Assembly: GCA_016935315.1 (NCBI GenBank)
Contig: JAFGRD010000039.1
Coordinates: forward strand, 124,001-188,000
DNA from: Pirellulales bacterium
GTDB taxonomy: Bacteria > Planctomycetota > Planctomycetia > Pirellulales > Thermoguttaceae
Length of the DNA stretch: 64,000 bases
Direction: 5' to 3'
Made by a program: the position numbers and the translations under genes. This document shows positions 17,166 to 26,125 of the stretch, piece by piece. Position 1 is the first letter of the stretch; every line of letters starts with the position of its first letter. Under the pieces are notes generated by a model. It worked only from the letters and a program-made list of their open reading frames with translations. It made no database searches and was not told the DNA's origin.

Positions 17166-17798
17166 CTAAACGTGGATCGCGTGGATCTCTCTGACGGCCT
17201 TCATGTACCGATCGCTCACGGCGTCCCAGTTGATGACGTGGAAAAACGCGTTGACGAAGTCCAGTCGGCGGTTCTGGTACTTCAGGTAGTACGCGTGCTC
17301 CCAAAGGTCCAAACCCAGGATCGGCATGTGCCCGTGCATCAATGGGCTGTCCTGATTTGCCGTGTGCTCGACCACCAGCCTCCTGTCCGGGGCAACACTC
17401 AACCAGGCCCAGCCGCTGCCGAATCGGGCCATGGCCGCCTTGATCATCGATTGCTGGAACTGGTCGAAGCCGGACAAGTCGCTTTCAATCGCTTCGGCCA
17501 GCTCGTGCTTCGGCTCGCCACCGCCGTCAGGCGACATCACGCTGAAGAACAACGAGTGGTTGGCATGCCCTCCGCCCTGGTTGCGGACGGGCAGACGAAT
17601 CTTGTCGGGCAACGTATGGATCGAGGCGAGCAATTCCTCGATCGTGGGACGTCCGAAATCGAAGCCTTCGATGGCTTTGTTCAGATTGGCCACGTAGGCC
17701 CCGTGGTGGCGCCGGTGATGGATCTCCATCGTCCGGGAGTCGATGTGTGGCTCCAAGGCATCATACGCGTACGGCAAACGTGGTAGACGGTAAACCAT
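17166..17798 (-). CDS. sodA: Superoxide dismutase, Mn/Fe family
   Basis: A 210-residue cytoplasmic enzyme that disproportionates superoxide. Metal ligands are visible: His27 in M-E-I-H-H-R-R-H-H, His81 in G-G-G-H-A-N-H-S-L-F-F, and Asp164 and His168 in D-L-W-E-H-A-Y-Y-L-K-Y-Q-N-R-R. The G-G-G-H-A-N-H and Q-D-S-P-L-M segments favour manganese or a cambialistic form over strict iron. The length is normal for the family. The start has AAAGGAG about 7 bases upstream. Its stop is followed by the repeat-C hairpin and then ybaK. Confidence 0.93.
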   Translation of the reverse strand: MVYRLPRLPYAYDALEPHIDSRTMEIHHRRHHGAYVANLNKAIEGFDFGRPTIEELLASIHTLPDKIRLPVRNQGGGHANHSLFFSVMSPDGGGEPKHELAEAIESDLSGFDQFQQSMIKAAMARFGSGWAWLSVAPDRRLVVEHTANQDSPLMHGHMPILGLDLWEHAYYLKYQNRRLDFVNAFFHVINWDAVSDRYMKAVREIHAIHV

Positions 17799-18218
17799 CG
17801 TCTCTCTCCTTTCGGATTGGACTTGCGCGCCCGGAATCTGTTCGTCGCGTCTCTATTGACGCTTGTACCCTCAATGCGCGAGGGCGACCAACCGGAGTCC
17901 GACCTCCCGTTGGTCGGCCTGGAGTATTCACAACGCAAACACCAATGGGACTTCCACTACGTAGCGGGCGACATTCCGGCGGCTCGTGTGTTGTGACAGG
18001 TCCTTCTATCAAAATACTAGAAGCAGCTTGCCCCGAGACAAGCCCAGAAAGACGTAAATCCATGTCGCACAGAGACACAGTCGCACAGAGACGGAAAGCC
18101 GGGGAGAAGAGGGGAAGCCGACGTCTCAGTGCCGCATCGAGAGGGAGGGGACGCAACGGTCGTGATTTGCACAGAGGCGGCGTGGAGTCGGGCGTCTCGG
18201 CGCCTTTTCGACAGGCCC
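17799..18218. other. Intergenic region between superoxide dismutase and flagellin
   Basis: This 420-base stretch has no convincing gene. It holds the palindromic repeat A copy 1 (17853-17948) and two 13-base direct repeats, GTCGCACAGAGAC at 18064-18076 and 18080-18092. The direct repeats resemble the CACAGAG-type simple repeats often seen in planctomycete intergenic DNA. Confidence 0.6.
17853..17948. repeat. Palindromic MITE-like repeat A, copy 1
   Basis: A 96-bp element. The ends CTATTGACGCTTG and CAAACACCAATGG are imperfect inverted repeats in which the mismatches are transitions. A central hairpin at 17885-17916 has CGACCAACCGGAG opposite CTCCCGTTGGTCG (one mismatch, 6-base loop). The left half contains TCAATGCGCGAGGGCGACCA, nearly identical to copies at 40479-40581 and, reversed, 36055-36168. 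Confidence 0.7.
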
Positions 18219-19637
18219 CTACGTCAGTCCGGCTAGCTGCTGGATCAGAGTCACGATGCCCGAGCGCTGCTCGCGAAGAATGGCTAGTCCGGCGATGCTG
18301 TTGGAGGCCAGGTTCAGGAAATACGCCTGCCGTTGAGTCTCCTCGGTATCATCGACAAGGTTGATGTCGTCGATGGCGCTCTCGAGGTCTTCTTCCAGAT
18401 CGGAAAGGTAACTCGATGTCGAGGCGACCGAGGCGCTATAGAACCCGTCGACGGCGCCCTCGGTCACGGTCAATTGGGCCAGGGCTTCGTCGACCACGCG
18501 GATGGCTTGGGATGTGTTCGCAGCGAGGCCGTCGAGGCCGCCGCCGGAAGCCAGCTCGTTGAGGTGGCCGCTGAGCCCGCCAAGATACTCGGCCTGGATG
18601 CTGGGCAGCGCCAGCGTCGCCGCGCGGTTCAGGTCGGTCGCCACAGCGAAACTCAGCGCCTCGTTGCTAACGGTAATCGAATCGAAATCGCCGCTGAAAC
18701 CGCCGGCGAACTCGACGTCGTAGTGGGCGCCGTTTTCGGTGACCGTGATGCGATTGCCCCCGCCGGCATATCCCCGGCCGTTGATCGTCGCTTGAACGTC
18801 GTCGCCGGCGTTGGTGGTCGTCTCGCCCGCCGCCACGATGAAGGTCCCCTCGCCGACGGCGATTGTGGCCGGGGCGGCGGAGCCGTAACGGACGCTGGTG
18901 AACGTCAGCGTGTGTGCGTCGGCATCGACCGCCGCGGTAACGCCGGTCTTGTGACTGTTGCTGTTGATCTCCGTGGCCACGGCGCTGAGGGTCTGACCGT
19001 TGGTGACGGAGAACTGCTCGGTCCCCACGTCGCCGGTCAGCGTGAAGGTGGCGTCGTCGGTGATCAGATTGCTGGCGTCGCCCGAATAGACCAGCTGGGC
19101 CTGCGTGGCGGCTGTGGCGACCGAGCCGATGATGTTCAACGTTGCACCACCGGTGGCATAGACGCGTACGTCGCGGACTTGCGTGGCATTGCGGCCCGAA
19201 ACGTCGAAATTGGCCGAACCGTCCAGCAGACGGCGCCCGTCGATCGACGACGTGGCAACCGTGTTGATCTCAGAGATGGCAGCGTCGATATTGGCCTGGG
19301 CCTCGGCTCGTTCGGCCGGATTGAGGCTGCCGGTCTCGTCCTTGAGCAGTTCGGTGCGGATGGTATCCAATTGAGTCCGCACGCTGTCCAGGGCACTCTG
19401 CGTCTGGGTGACCATGCTTCCGGCGGCGGTGACGTTGGTCATGGTGGCCCGGACCGTGCTCAGTCGGGTCTGATACTCGCTGAGCCGTGTGAAGGCGGTA
19501 GGATCGTCGGCTGCCGAGTTGATTCTGTTGCCGGTGGACATCCGCAAGGCACTGAGCGTGACCTGGGCGTCGGCTTCGGCCAGTCGATTCAACAAGCTCC
19601 GCTCAATCCCGGACAGGGTTGCGCCGATGCGTCCCAT
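18219..19637 (-). CDS. Flagellin or flagellin-like (FliC/FlgL-type) protein
   Basis: A 472-residue protein with conserved flagellin ends and no signal peptide. The N-terminal coiled region includes L-S-A-L-R-M-S-T-G-N-R-I-N-S-A-A-D-D-P (28-46). The middle has a flagellin IN-type motif (G-T-E-Q-F-S-V-T-N-G-Q-T-L-S-A-V-A). The C-terminus has Q-A-Y-F-L-N-L-A-S-N-S-I-A-G-L-A. It would form or cap the filament after export by the flagellar secretion system. The ATG has GAGGGA about 10 bases upstream. It begins 32 bases after the GGDEF protein, so the two are probably one operon. FliC and FlgL cannot be separated from sequence alone. Confidence 0.82.
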   Translation of the reverse strand: MGRIGATLSGIERSLLNRLAEADAQVTLSALRMSTGNRINSAADDPTAFTRLSEYQTRLSTVRATMTNVTAAGSMVTQTQSALDSVRTQLDTIRTELLKDETGSLNPAERAEAQANIDAAISEINTVATSSIDGRRLLDGSANFDVSGRNATQVRDVRVYATGGATLNIIGSVATAATQAQLVYSGDASNLITDDATFTLTGDVGTEQFSVTNGQTLSAVATEINSNSHKTGVTAAVDADAHTLTFTSVRYGSAAPATIAVGEGTFIVAAGETTTNAGDDVQATINGRGYAGGGNRITVTENGAHYDVEFAGGFSGDFDSITVSNEALSFAVATDLNRAATLALPSIQAEYLGGLSGHLNELASGGGLDGLAANTSQAIRVVDEALAQLTVTEGAVDGFYSASVASTSSYLSDLEEDLESAIDDINLVDDTEETQRQAYFLNLASNSIAGLAILREQRSGIVTLIQQLAGLT

Positions 19638-19669
19638 GGTCGTTGGATCCCTCGCAGCACGGGGAGAGG

Positions 19670-21973
19670 CTATTTTTTTGCCAGCCAGGGCGCCAGAATC
19701 CGTTTGGCGCGGTTCAGAGCGCCGAGGGAACTCGTCTCCTTCTCCTGCTCTTCTTCCTCGTAGGCCATCAAATAGGAACGGAAGCTGACAAGGACTTCAC
19801 GGGCTCGCTCCTGGACATCGTTCCGACGTCGGTCGCGGTTCTTGCTGGGTCCGATTCTCAGCCTGATTCGAGTCCGCAGCACCCCGCTCGATGGCTGATC
19901 ATGGCCACGATTCTGGAATCGTTCCTCTTCAAAACGCGCGTCGACCGAAAACGTCACCGGCCGGTCGCCCAGCCGCCGCAGTCGACTGGAAGGCTGGTCG
20001 AGAATCTGCAAATGAACGTGATTACCGTCGATGTCGACGATCTTGGCTTGATGGTCGGCCACGAACCCGCGCAGCTTTTCGATCGCCATCTTGATTGGGA
20101 CGGGCGTGACCAGAACGCGTTCGAGTGCCTCTTGCGGCGGCGGGGTCTTCCTGCGCCAGAATCCGCCGGCCGTCTCGAATTCGTCGCCGCCGGAGCCTAC
20201 CCCCAGTTGCACCACGTTGTTGCGTCCTCGCTCTTTGGCCATCAGCAGCGCGCGGTCCGCGCGGCGGAGCATGGTTTCGGGTGTGTCGCCCGGCTGGATT
20301 TCAGTGACTCCGAAGCTGACGCTTGACGGCCGACCGCCCATTTTCGGCTGCGGCAACTGGCAGAGCCCCTGGCGAATGCCTTCGGCGCGTCGGGCGGCCG
20401 CCGCGTTGTCGCAATCGGCGCAGAGGATTACGAATTCTTCTCCGCCATATCGGGCCACCAGATCGCCGGGGCGACAGGAACGCTTCAGCAGCTTGGCCAG
20501 GCTCTTGATGACTTCGTCACCCGCCTGGTGCCCATAGGTATCGTTGACTTTCTTGAAGTGATCGAGGTCGCCGATAATCAGGCTGCAAGGAACCTGCTGT
20601 TGCTGATGGGCGGCCACGAACATCTCGTGGACTCGGTCGAACTCCGCCCGGTTGGCAACCTGGGTCAGCGGGTCCTTGGTGGCCTTCTCGTGCAGGCGCT
20701 GACACCGCTGCTCGAGCGAGATCTCCGAAGAGGCGTCGTGAAACAGCAGCACGGCTCCCATCGTCGTGCCGTCCTCGCCAATCACCGGGAAGGCGTGCGT
20801 GTCGACGGCTACCGGCTGCCGGGTTCGCCCCCAAATCATCAGCCTCCGCAACGACTGTACGCCGGACTGGATGGCACAGTTCACGGGGCAATCGGCTTCG
20901 TGGATCGCCTCGCCCTTCTCATCGCACATTTTCAGCAGTTCGGGAAGCCACTGCCGCTGCCGCACACTGCTGCCGGCGATTCCGGTCAGTCGCTCGGCGC
21001 CGCGGTTCCACAAAGCGATCTGTCCGGTCGCATCGATGAACACCACGGCATCGTACATGTTTTCCAACAGCTTCGCCTGAAACACGCCGTCGACGCCGTG
21101 TGACCCTGCCACGGGCGGAACACAGTTGAGCTGCCAGTGGGAGTTGGCCAGGTTCGGATCCAGCGTATTGAGCCATCGGCTGGCGACCTCGCGGCGCAGC
21201 TCCGTTTGATCACAAACGTAAAGCTCGGCGAACTGCCGAACGAGTTCGGGATCGAATTGGGTCCCCGCACAATCGAACAACTCGGTCATCGCCCGTTCAT
21301 GCGACATGGCCGAACGATAAACGTGATCAGTGACCATCGCGTCAAAGGCCTCGGCGATGGTGATCATTCGGGCGCCGAGCGGGATGTCGGTGCCGCACAG
21401 CCGGAAACCCTTCCGCGAACCGTCGTACCAAGCCCCCACATATTCGACAATGTCGAGGATGTCGGCCGACGTGCAGCTCTGGCGGAGAATCTCCAGGCTC
21501 ATTTGGCGCGATCGCGCCATCACCGCCGCTTCGTCCGGGTCGAGAACGCCGGGCTTCTGCAGGATTCTGTCAGGCGTGCCGATCACGCCGACGTCGTGCA
21601 ACAAGGCGGCGATCTCGATGGCGTCGCGTTCGGATGGGTCGAGCCCCGCCTTCAACGCCCACGCCGAACAACTCAGCGCAACCCGCAGCACGTGCTCCGC
21701 CGTGGCCACATGCTTGCACTGCAGTGCCGCGAACAGACTACTGGCGGTTCCCAGCCGCACTTGGACCAACTGATTGTCGGCCCCTGCGTGCACGGGAGCT
21801 GCGGTTCCGGCTCGGGCGCCCTTGGGATGCTCCAACTCGTGCAGCAGCGAGCCAATCTCCGCCATCCACCGATCGGGCGATGCCTGAGCGCTCCGCGCAG
21901 CCGGATCGCCAGCCGGCGACTTTCTGCCGTGGGCTTCCGGACCCGGTGTGTGCGGACTGGGAGTCTTGGCCAT
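19670..21973 (-). CDS. Degenerate HD-GYP / PAS / GGDEF diguanylate cyclase
   Basis: A 767-residue cytoplasmic protein. Residues about 85-265 resemble HD-GYP: L-L-H-D-V-G-V has His126-Asp127, but the lysine of HDxGK is lost and the later HHE site reads V-G-A, so phosphodiesterase activity is doubtful. A PAS domain spans about 305-420. GGDEF spans about 430-590 with active site G-G-E-E-F (510-514) and inhibitory site R-x-x-D at 501-504, so it should make c-di-GMP under product feedback. The C-terminal 150 residues are unrecognised. The ATG at 21973 is preferred; a GTG at 22045 would add 24 residues, and neither has a strong Shine-Dalgarno. It precedes the flagellin gene. Confidence 0.85.
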   Translation of the reverse strand: MAKTPSPHTPGPEAHGRKSPAGDPAARSAQASPDRWMAEIGSLLHELEHPKGARAGTAAPVHAGADNQLVQVRLGTASSLFAALQCKHVATAEHVLRVALSCSAWALKAGLDPSERDAIEIAALLHDVGVIGTPDRILQKPGVLDPDEAAVMARSRQMSLEILRQSCTSADILDIVEYVGAWYDGSRKGFRLCGTDIPLGARMITIAEAFDAMVTDHVYRSAMSHERAMTELFDCAGTQFDPELVRQFAELYVCDQTELRREVASRWLNTLDPNLANSHWQLNCVPPVAGSHGVDGVFQAKLLENMYDAVVFIDATGQIALWNRGAERLTGIAGSSVRQRQWLPELLKMCDEKGEAIHEADCPVNCAIQSGVQSLRRLMIWGRTRQPVAVDTHAFPVIGEDGTTMGAVLLFHDASSEISLEQRCQRLHEKATKDPLTQVANRAEFDRVHEMFVAAHQQQQVPCSLIIGDLDHFKKVNDTYGHQAGDEVIKSLAKLLKRSCRPGDLVARYGGEEFVILCADCDNAAAARRAEGIRQGLCQLPQPKMGGRPSSVSFGVTEIQPGDTPETMLRRADRALLMAKERGRNNVVQLGVGSGGDEFETAGGFWRRKTPPPQEALERVLVTPVPIKMAIEKLRGFVADHQAKIVDIDGNHVHLQILDQPSSRLRRLGDRPVTFSVDARFEEERFQNRGHDQPSSGVLRTRIRLRIGPSKNRDRRRNDVQERAREVLVSFRSYLMAYEEEEQEKETSSLGALNRAKRILAPWLAKK

Positions 21974-22380
21974 GTTTGCCGATTTCGAACGAGCGTTTTC
22001 AACAAGAAAGAGATCGGTAGCGGCCGATGCTCCGGCACGGCGCACAAATACCCCGCTTGCGCCCTGACGGTGTTGGCCGACAACACCGCTCGATATTGAA
22101 ACCTAGGTTGCGTACGGACTTCGGTCAAAGCGAATACCCCATGACCAGCATCGCCGAAGCCGAACGGAGGTGGGTTCGTTCCGGCGTGTATACACAACGC
22201 AACACGGTTGAGAATTTGCCTCGCCCAGCCGCCGAACGTTCGGCGCAATCGGCAGGAATCCCGCGTGTTCTGGCGAGCAACCGGCTCTGGCCGACGCCCC
22301 ACCTTGCCACGCGCCGGACAATCCGCTATGGTGGCGCCTTCTACGTTTTTGAATCCTGGCGAGAGAATCCGGAGCTACTG
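21974..22380. other. Divergent intergenic region
   Basis: This 407-base stretch lies between the start of the GGDEF gene (minus) and the start of the FAH-fold gene (plus). Short open frames here are not supported by codon pattern or ribosome-binding sites. It must hold both promoters, but I cannot identify convincing -35/-10 pairs. Confidence 0.4.
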
Positions 22381-23238
22381 ATGAAGATCGTGACTTACCG
22401 CAGCGATCAGGGGCCGCGCGTGGCCGGGGTGCGCGATGACGGCTATGTCGACCTCAATCGGGCCGACCCCGAGGTGCCGGCCTGTGTGAAAGGGCTGCTG
22501 GCCCAAGGACCGGAGGGGCTTGCCCGTGCCCGCAGAGCCCTGGAAGCCGGCGAGCCGTTGGCCGCGACACGACCGGAATTGACGCCCCCCGTGCCGAGTC
22601 CGGAGAAGATCTTCGGCATCGGTCTAAACTACGCTGACCATGCCAGGGAGAGCGGCGCTGCACCGCCCCCGGAGCCCGTGCTATTCAACAAGCTGACCAC
22701 CGCTGCCACCGCCGACGGGCAACCGATCGTGTTGCCGCGGTTGAGCCAGGAAGTGGACTTCGAAGCCGAACTGGTCGTCGTCATCGGGGTGGGCGGACGC
22801 CACATTCCCAGAGAGCGCGCCGAGGGACATATCGCCGCCTATTGCTGCGGCAACGACGTCTCTGCCCGCGATTGGCAGCTCCACAAGCCGGGCGGGCAGT
22901 GGCTTCTGGGAAAGTCGTTCGACTCGTTCGCGCCCTTCGGACCGGTGCTCGTCACCGCCGACGAGATCCCCGATCCCGGCAACTTGAGGGTCCGGCTTCG
23001 CCTCAACGGCCAGACCATGCAAGACTCCAGCACCTCGCAGTTGATCTTTCCCGTCGACGAGTTGATCGAGTACATCTCCGGCGTGTGTACGCTTTCGCCG
23101 GGCGATCTGATCTTCACGGGAACGCCCCCGGGCGTCGGTTTCGCCCGAAAGCCCCCCGTCTTCCTCAAGCCGGGAGACACCGTCGAAGTGGAGATCGACG
23201 GGCTCGGCATTCTCCGCAACCCGGTAGTGAGTGAGTGA
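22381..23238 (+). CDS. Fumarylacetoacetate hydrolase (FAH) family protein
   Basis: A 285-residue cytoplasmic enzyme. The C-terminal FAH fold begins at K-I-F-G-I-G-L-N-Y-A-D-H (76-87). Metal ligands Glu128 and Glu130 lie in V-D-F-E-A-E-L and Asp159 in G-N-D-V-S-A-R-D-W-Q. F-T-G-T-P-P-G-V-G is near the C-terminus. Related enzymes cleave C-C bonds in 2-keto acids, isomerise homoprotocatechuate intermediates or decarboxylate oxaloacetate; which applies is not visible. The ATG at 22381 is preferred because GGAG lies about 7 bases upstream and the family start fits. The neighbours give no pathway. Confidence 0.88.
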   Translation: MKIVTYRSDQGPRVAGVRDDGYVDLNRADPEVPACVKGLLAQGPEGLARARRALEAGEPLAATRPELTPPVPSPEKIFGIGLNYADHARESGAAPPPEPVLFNKLTTAATADGQPIVLPRLSQEVDFEAELVVVIGVGGRHIPRERAEGHIAAYCCGNDVSARDWQLHKPGGQWLLGKSFDSFAPFGPVLVTADEIPDPGNLRVRLRLNGQTMQDSSTSQLIFPVDELIEYISGVCTLSPGDLIFTGTPPGVGFARKPPVFLKPGDTVEVEIDGLGILRNPVVSE

Positions 23239-23699
23239 CCCCGGCATGGGTACATGCAGGCGTCCGGCGTACATGCAGGGGTCCAGGGCGAACTGAACCT
23301 TCTCTTCCTGCTCCGCGCGACGCCGCCTCCGCGCGACGCCGCAAACGAACGAAAGCAACTGTCAGGTTGCCCTGGGGCCATGGCTCGACCTTGACATTGC
23401 AGAAGATCGGGCTGTTCCATCGGCTTCCGGGCGATGGCGATGATCTCAGGGGCCGTGACCCGGACAATCCGGCAGCTCCGGCTCGTCTTCGTCTTCCAAC
23501 TCTGCCCAACGTAGGCTATTCGCGTCGAGTAGTCTCTGCTAGGATAAACCGCCTATGGGTGATCTCTTGGCGCGATTGTCGCTTCGAGGGCCGTACCCCA
23601 GTTGGGTGGCCTGAGTGCCACCCCAGATTGCCGCGGAAATGGCCAACACCTCTGTCTTGGCACGAGACCATCCAGGAAGCAAGGCTAACTCTTGCGTGA
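23239..23699. other. Intergenic region with two short tandem duplications
   Basis: No gene is evident in this 461-base stretch. It contains a 19-base unit repeated twice (23250-23268 and 23269-23287, 16 of 19 identical, starting GTACATGCAGG). It also has a perfect 16-base tandem pair CTCCGCGCGACGCCGC at 23311-23326 and 23327-23342. A 7-bp hairpin GGGTGGC/GCCACCC lies at 23604-23623. tRNA-Arg follows directly. Confidence 0.6.
23250..23342. repeat. Two adjacent tandem duplications
   Basis: The first is a near-perfect 19-base pair (23250-23287). The second is a perfect 16-base pair (23311-23342). They are 23 bases apart and lie 3' of the FAH-fold gene. Confidence 0.75.
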
Positions 23700-23772
<73 letters not shown>

Positions 23773-23901
23773 CTACAGAGACCGCAGAAAGAACTGCACG
23801 CGAAACCTCGCCATCGTCTCGTTGGGCATTGTCCGCTCGGGACCCTTCCTCGCAAGCGGCTGGCGTCAATCTGCCCCTTTTTGTATCTTGGCATCGAGCA
23901 C

Positions 23902-25182
23902 ATGGACGGGCAAGGACACAGTTCCGAATTGATTCTGGTCGTTGAGGACGATCAAGCGCTGTTGAAGCTCATTCAACGGCGGCTCGGTGACAACGGGTTT
24001 CACACCGACGGCGTTACCAGCGGCGCCTCTGCTCTCCGGTGGCTGCAGGAGCACTCTACCCGGCTGATGTTGTTGGACTACAGCCTGCCCGACATGATGG
24101 GAGAGGAACTGCTTCGGCAGCTTGAAGCAAAAGGCTTGAGGGTACCATTCGTGGTAGCCACTGGGCATGGCAGCGAAACGGTTGCCGTGGAGATGATGAA
24201 GCGCGGGGCCCGAGATTATCTGATCAAGGGCGCCTCGTTCCTGAAGCTGCTCCCAACGGTCGTGGGCCAGACGCTAACGCAACTGGACCAGGAGCGGCGC
24301 CTGGCCGAAGCGGAGGAGGAACTGCGACGAGCACACGACGAGTTGGAGCGGCGCGTGCAGCAGCGGACCGCGGAACTGGCCGAGGCAAACGCCAAGCTGC
24401 GCGCGGAAATGGAGGAACGCCGGCGTGCTGAGGAGCGGGCCAGTCAACACCAGGCGGAATTGGCCCATTTTGCCCGTCTCAGCACGGTGGGGGAAATGGT
24501 AGCGGAACTCGCCCATGAGTTGAATCAACCGTTGGCGGCAATCTCCAGCTACGCACAAGCCTGCGCTCGGTTGCTGCGATCGTCCCGCGAGGACAGCACC
24601 GAAGACCTGGTCGCCTCCGTCCGGCAAGTGGTCGAGCAGGCCGAACGGGCGGCGGAGATCATTCGGCGGCTTCGGCGCTTCGTCAAGAAAGGCAAACCCA
24701 GTCGCACCGCACTCGATCTGAGCGTGCTAGTGCGTGAGATTGCGGCGATCGTCGAGGTCGAGGCTCGTACCGTACGAGTCGATCTACGTTTCGACCTGCT
24801 CGAACCCTGTCCGCCCGTGATGGCCGATCGAATTCAGATTGAACAAGTGCTGATCAACCTGATCCGCAACGGTTTGGAGGCGATGCGGGAATCTCAGGGC
24901 GGGCGTCGTATCTTGACAATCGAGACCCGCGTGGCCGACGGGCAGCATCTGGAGGTGGCCGTACATGATCAGGGCGTGGGAATTCCGCCCGACATGATGA
25001 AACGGGTGTTCGAGCGGTACTTCACCACGAAACCCCATGGCATCGGAATGGGATTGCCGATCAGTCGGTCCATCGTGGAGAGCCATGGGGGGCGTCTCGG
25101 GGTGACTTCCGATCCCCAATCCGGCACCACGTTCCGCTTTCACTTGCCGATCTTCAGCGAGGACCGTCCCAGTGGACCGTAG
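23902..25182 (+). CDS. Receiver / histidine kinase hybrid, FixL-type transmitter
   Basis: A 426-residue soluble protein. An N-terminal receiver (about 8-125) has acidic E-D-D (15-17), phosphoacceptor Asp59 in M-L-L-D-Y and Lys109. A long charged coiled coil spans about 128-188. HisKA carries His205 in E-L-A-H-E-L-N-Q-P-L, typical of the FixL/DctB group. The HATPase domain has N-L-I-R-N-G, D-Q-G-V-G-I and G-I-G-M-G-L. With no membrane segment or sensor, it probably receives phosphate from another kinase and relays it. The ATG at 23902 is preferred; a TTG at 23881 would add seven residues. It overlaps the next gene by 11 bases. Confidence 0.88.
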   Translation: MDGQGHSSELILVVEDDQALLKLIQRRLGDNGFHTDGVTSGASALRWLQEHSTRLMLLDYSLPDMMGEELLRQLEAKGLRVPFVVATGHGSETVAVEMMKRGARDYLIKGASFLKLLPTVVGQTLTQLDQERRLAEAEEELRRAHDELERRVQQRTAELAEANAKLRAEMEERRRAEERASQHQAELAHFARLSTVGEMVAELAHELNQPLAAISSYAQACARLLRSSREDSTEDLVASVRQVVEQAERAAEIIRRLRRFVKKGKPSRTALDLSVLVREIAAIVEVEARTVRVDLRFDLLEPCPPVMADRIQIEQVLINLIRNGLEAMRESQGGRRILTIETRVADGQHLEVAVHDQGVGIPPDMMKRVFERYFTTKPHGIGMGLPISRSIVESHGGRLGVTSDPQSGTTFRFHLPIFSEDRPSGP

Positions 25183-25819
25183 GGCGACCGTCTTCATCGT
25201 CGATGACGACCCGGCCGTACGTCAGGGTTTGTCGTTGCTGGTCCGGTCGATGCAATTGCTGCCCGAAACGTACGCTTCGGGCCAGGAATTCCTCAACGCC
25301 TGTGATCCGTCCCGACGGGGATGTCTGCTGCTGGATGTGCGGATGCCGGGAATCAGCGGGCTGGAATTGCTCGACCGGCTCGTTGAGCGGGGGCCTCATC
25401 CGCCGGTGATCCTTATCTCTGCCTATGGTGACGTGCCGACAGTCGTGCGGGCGATGAAGGCGGGGGCGGTGAGCTTCCTGGAGAAGCCGTGCCGGGACCA
25501 GCAACTCTGGGAGGCTATCCAAGACGCACTGGAATGTGATGCCAGAAACCGGCGTCAGGCTGCTCTGCGGGCCGCTTTGGACCAGCGCCTCGCGCGGCTG
25601 TCGGACGGCGAGCGAGACGTGCTCGAAATGCTCGTGGAGGGCGAATCGAACAAGGTCATCGCTGCCCGGCTGGGGCTCAGCATCCGTACGATTGAGGTCC
25701 GCCGCGCCAAAATCATGCGAAAAATGAAGGCCGAGACACTGGCAGATCTGATAAGATTGGCGCTTTCCGCGCGACTCCCTTGCGCAAAACCACATGCCGG
25801 CTTCGGAAACTACCATTAA
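25172..25819 (+). CDS. FixJ/NarL-type response regulator
   Basis: A 215-residue protein starting at GTG inside the last codons of the kinase gene, which implies coupled translation. The receiver (about 5-120) has D-D-D at 11-13, phosphoacceptor Asp55 in L-L-L-D-V-R-M-P, and Lys near residue 105. The C-terminal LuxR-type helix-turn-helix (about 145-205) reads L-S-D-G-E-R-D-V-L-E-M-L-V-E-G and I-R-T-I-E-V-R-R-A-K. It should be the DNA-binding partner of the upstream kinase. Target genes are unknown. Confidence 0.92.
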   Translation: MDRRATVFIVDDDPAVRQGLSLLVRSMQLLPETYASGQEFLNACDPSRRGCLLLDVRMPGISGLELLDRLVERGPHPPVILISAYGDVPTVVRAMKAGAVSFLEKPCRDQQLWEAIQDALECDARNRRQAALRAALDQRLARLSDGERDVLEMLVEGESNKVIAARLGLSIRTIEVRRAKIMRKMKAETLADLIRLALSARLPCAKPHAGFGNYH

Positions 25820-26125
25820 GTCCCTCCGATTGCCGTACGATGTAAGGTATAAAGGGTTATATGGGGATGGAAGCCGGCACCGTGCGGCGTACAGACCATT
25901 GAAGCCCGGGTTCTGGCCGAGAATAGCCCAAGTCGAGCTTGCACCGGCGGCCAGAGCCCTTTTCTTTGACGCGGCGCCATGGGCCCAAGACCCCCTATCT
26001 TTGGTGCCTCATCGCAGCAGGGATCGAACTTCCGCAACATGGCGAGTCGAGGGCTTTCTGCACAAGCCCAGTCAGAAGAAGGACCCGCCGAAAACTCGAA
26101 ACACGACCATCCGGGGCTTTGTTTC
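25820..26125. other. Intergenic region upstream of the ATPase-like/receiver gene
   Basis: This 306-base stretch has an AT-richer patch near 25840-25870 (GTATAAAGGGTTATATGG) that could be promoter DNA. The frame of the next gene stays open back to 25979, but that part looks non-coding. Nothing else is recognised. Confidence 0.35.
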
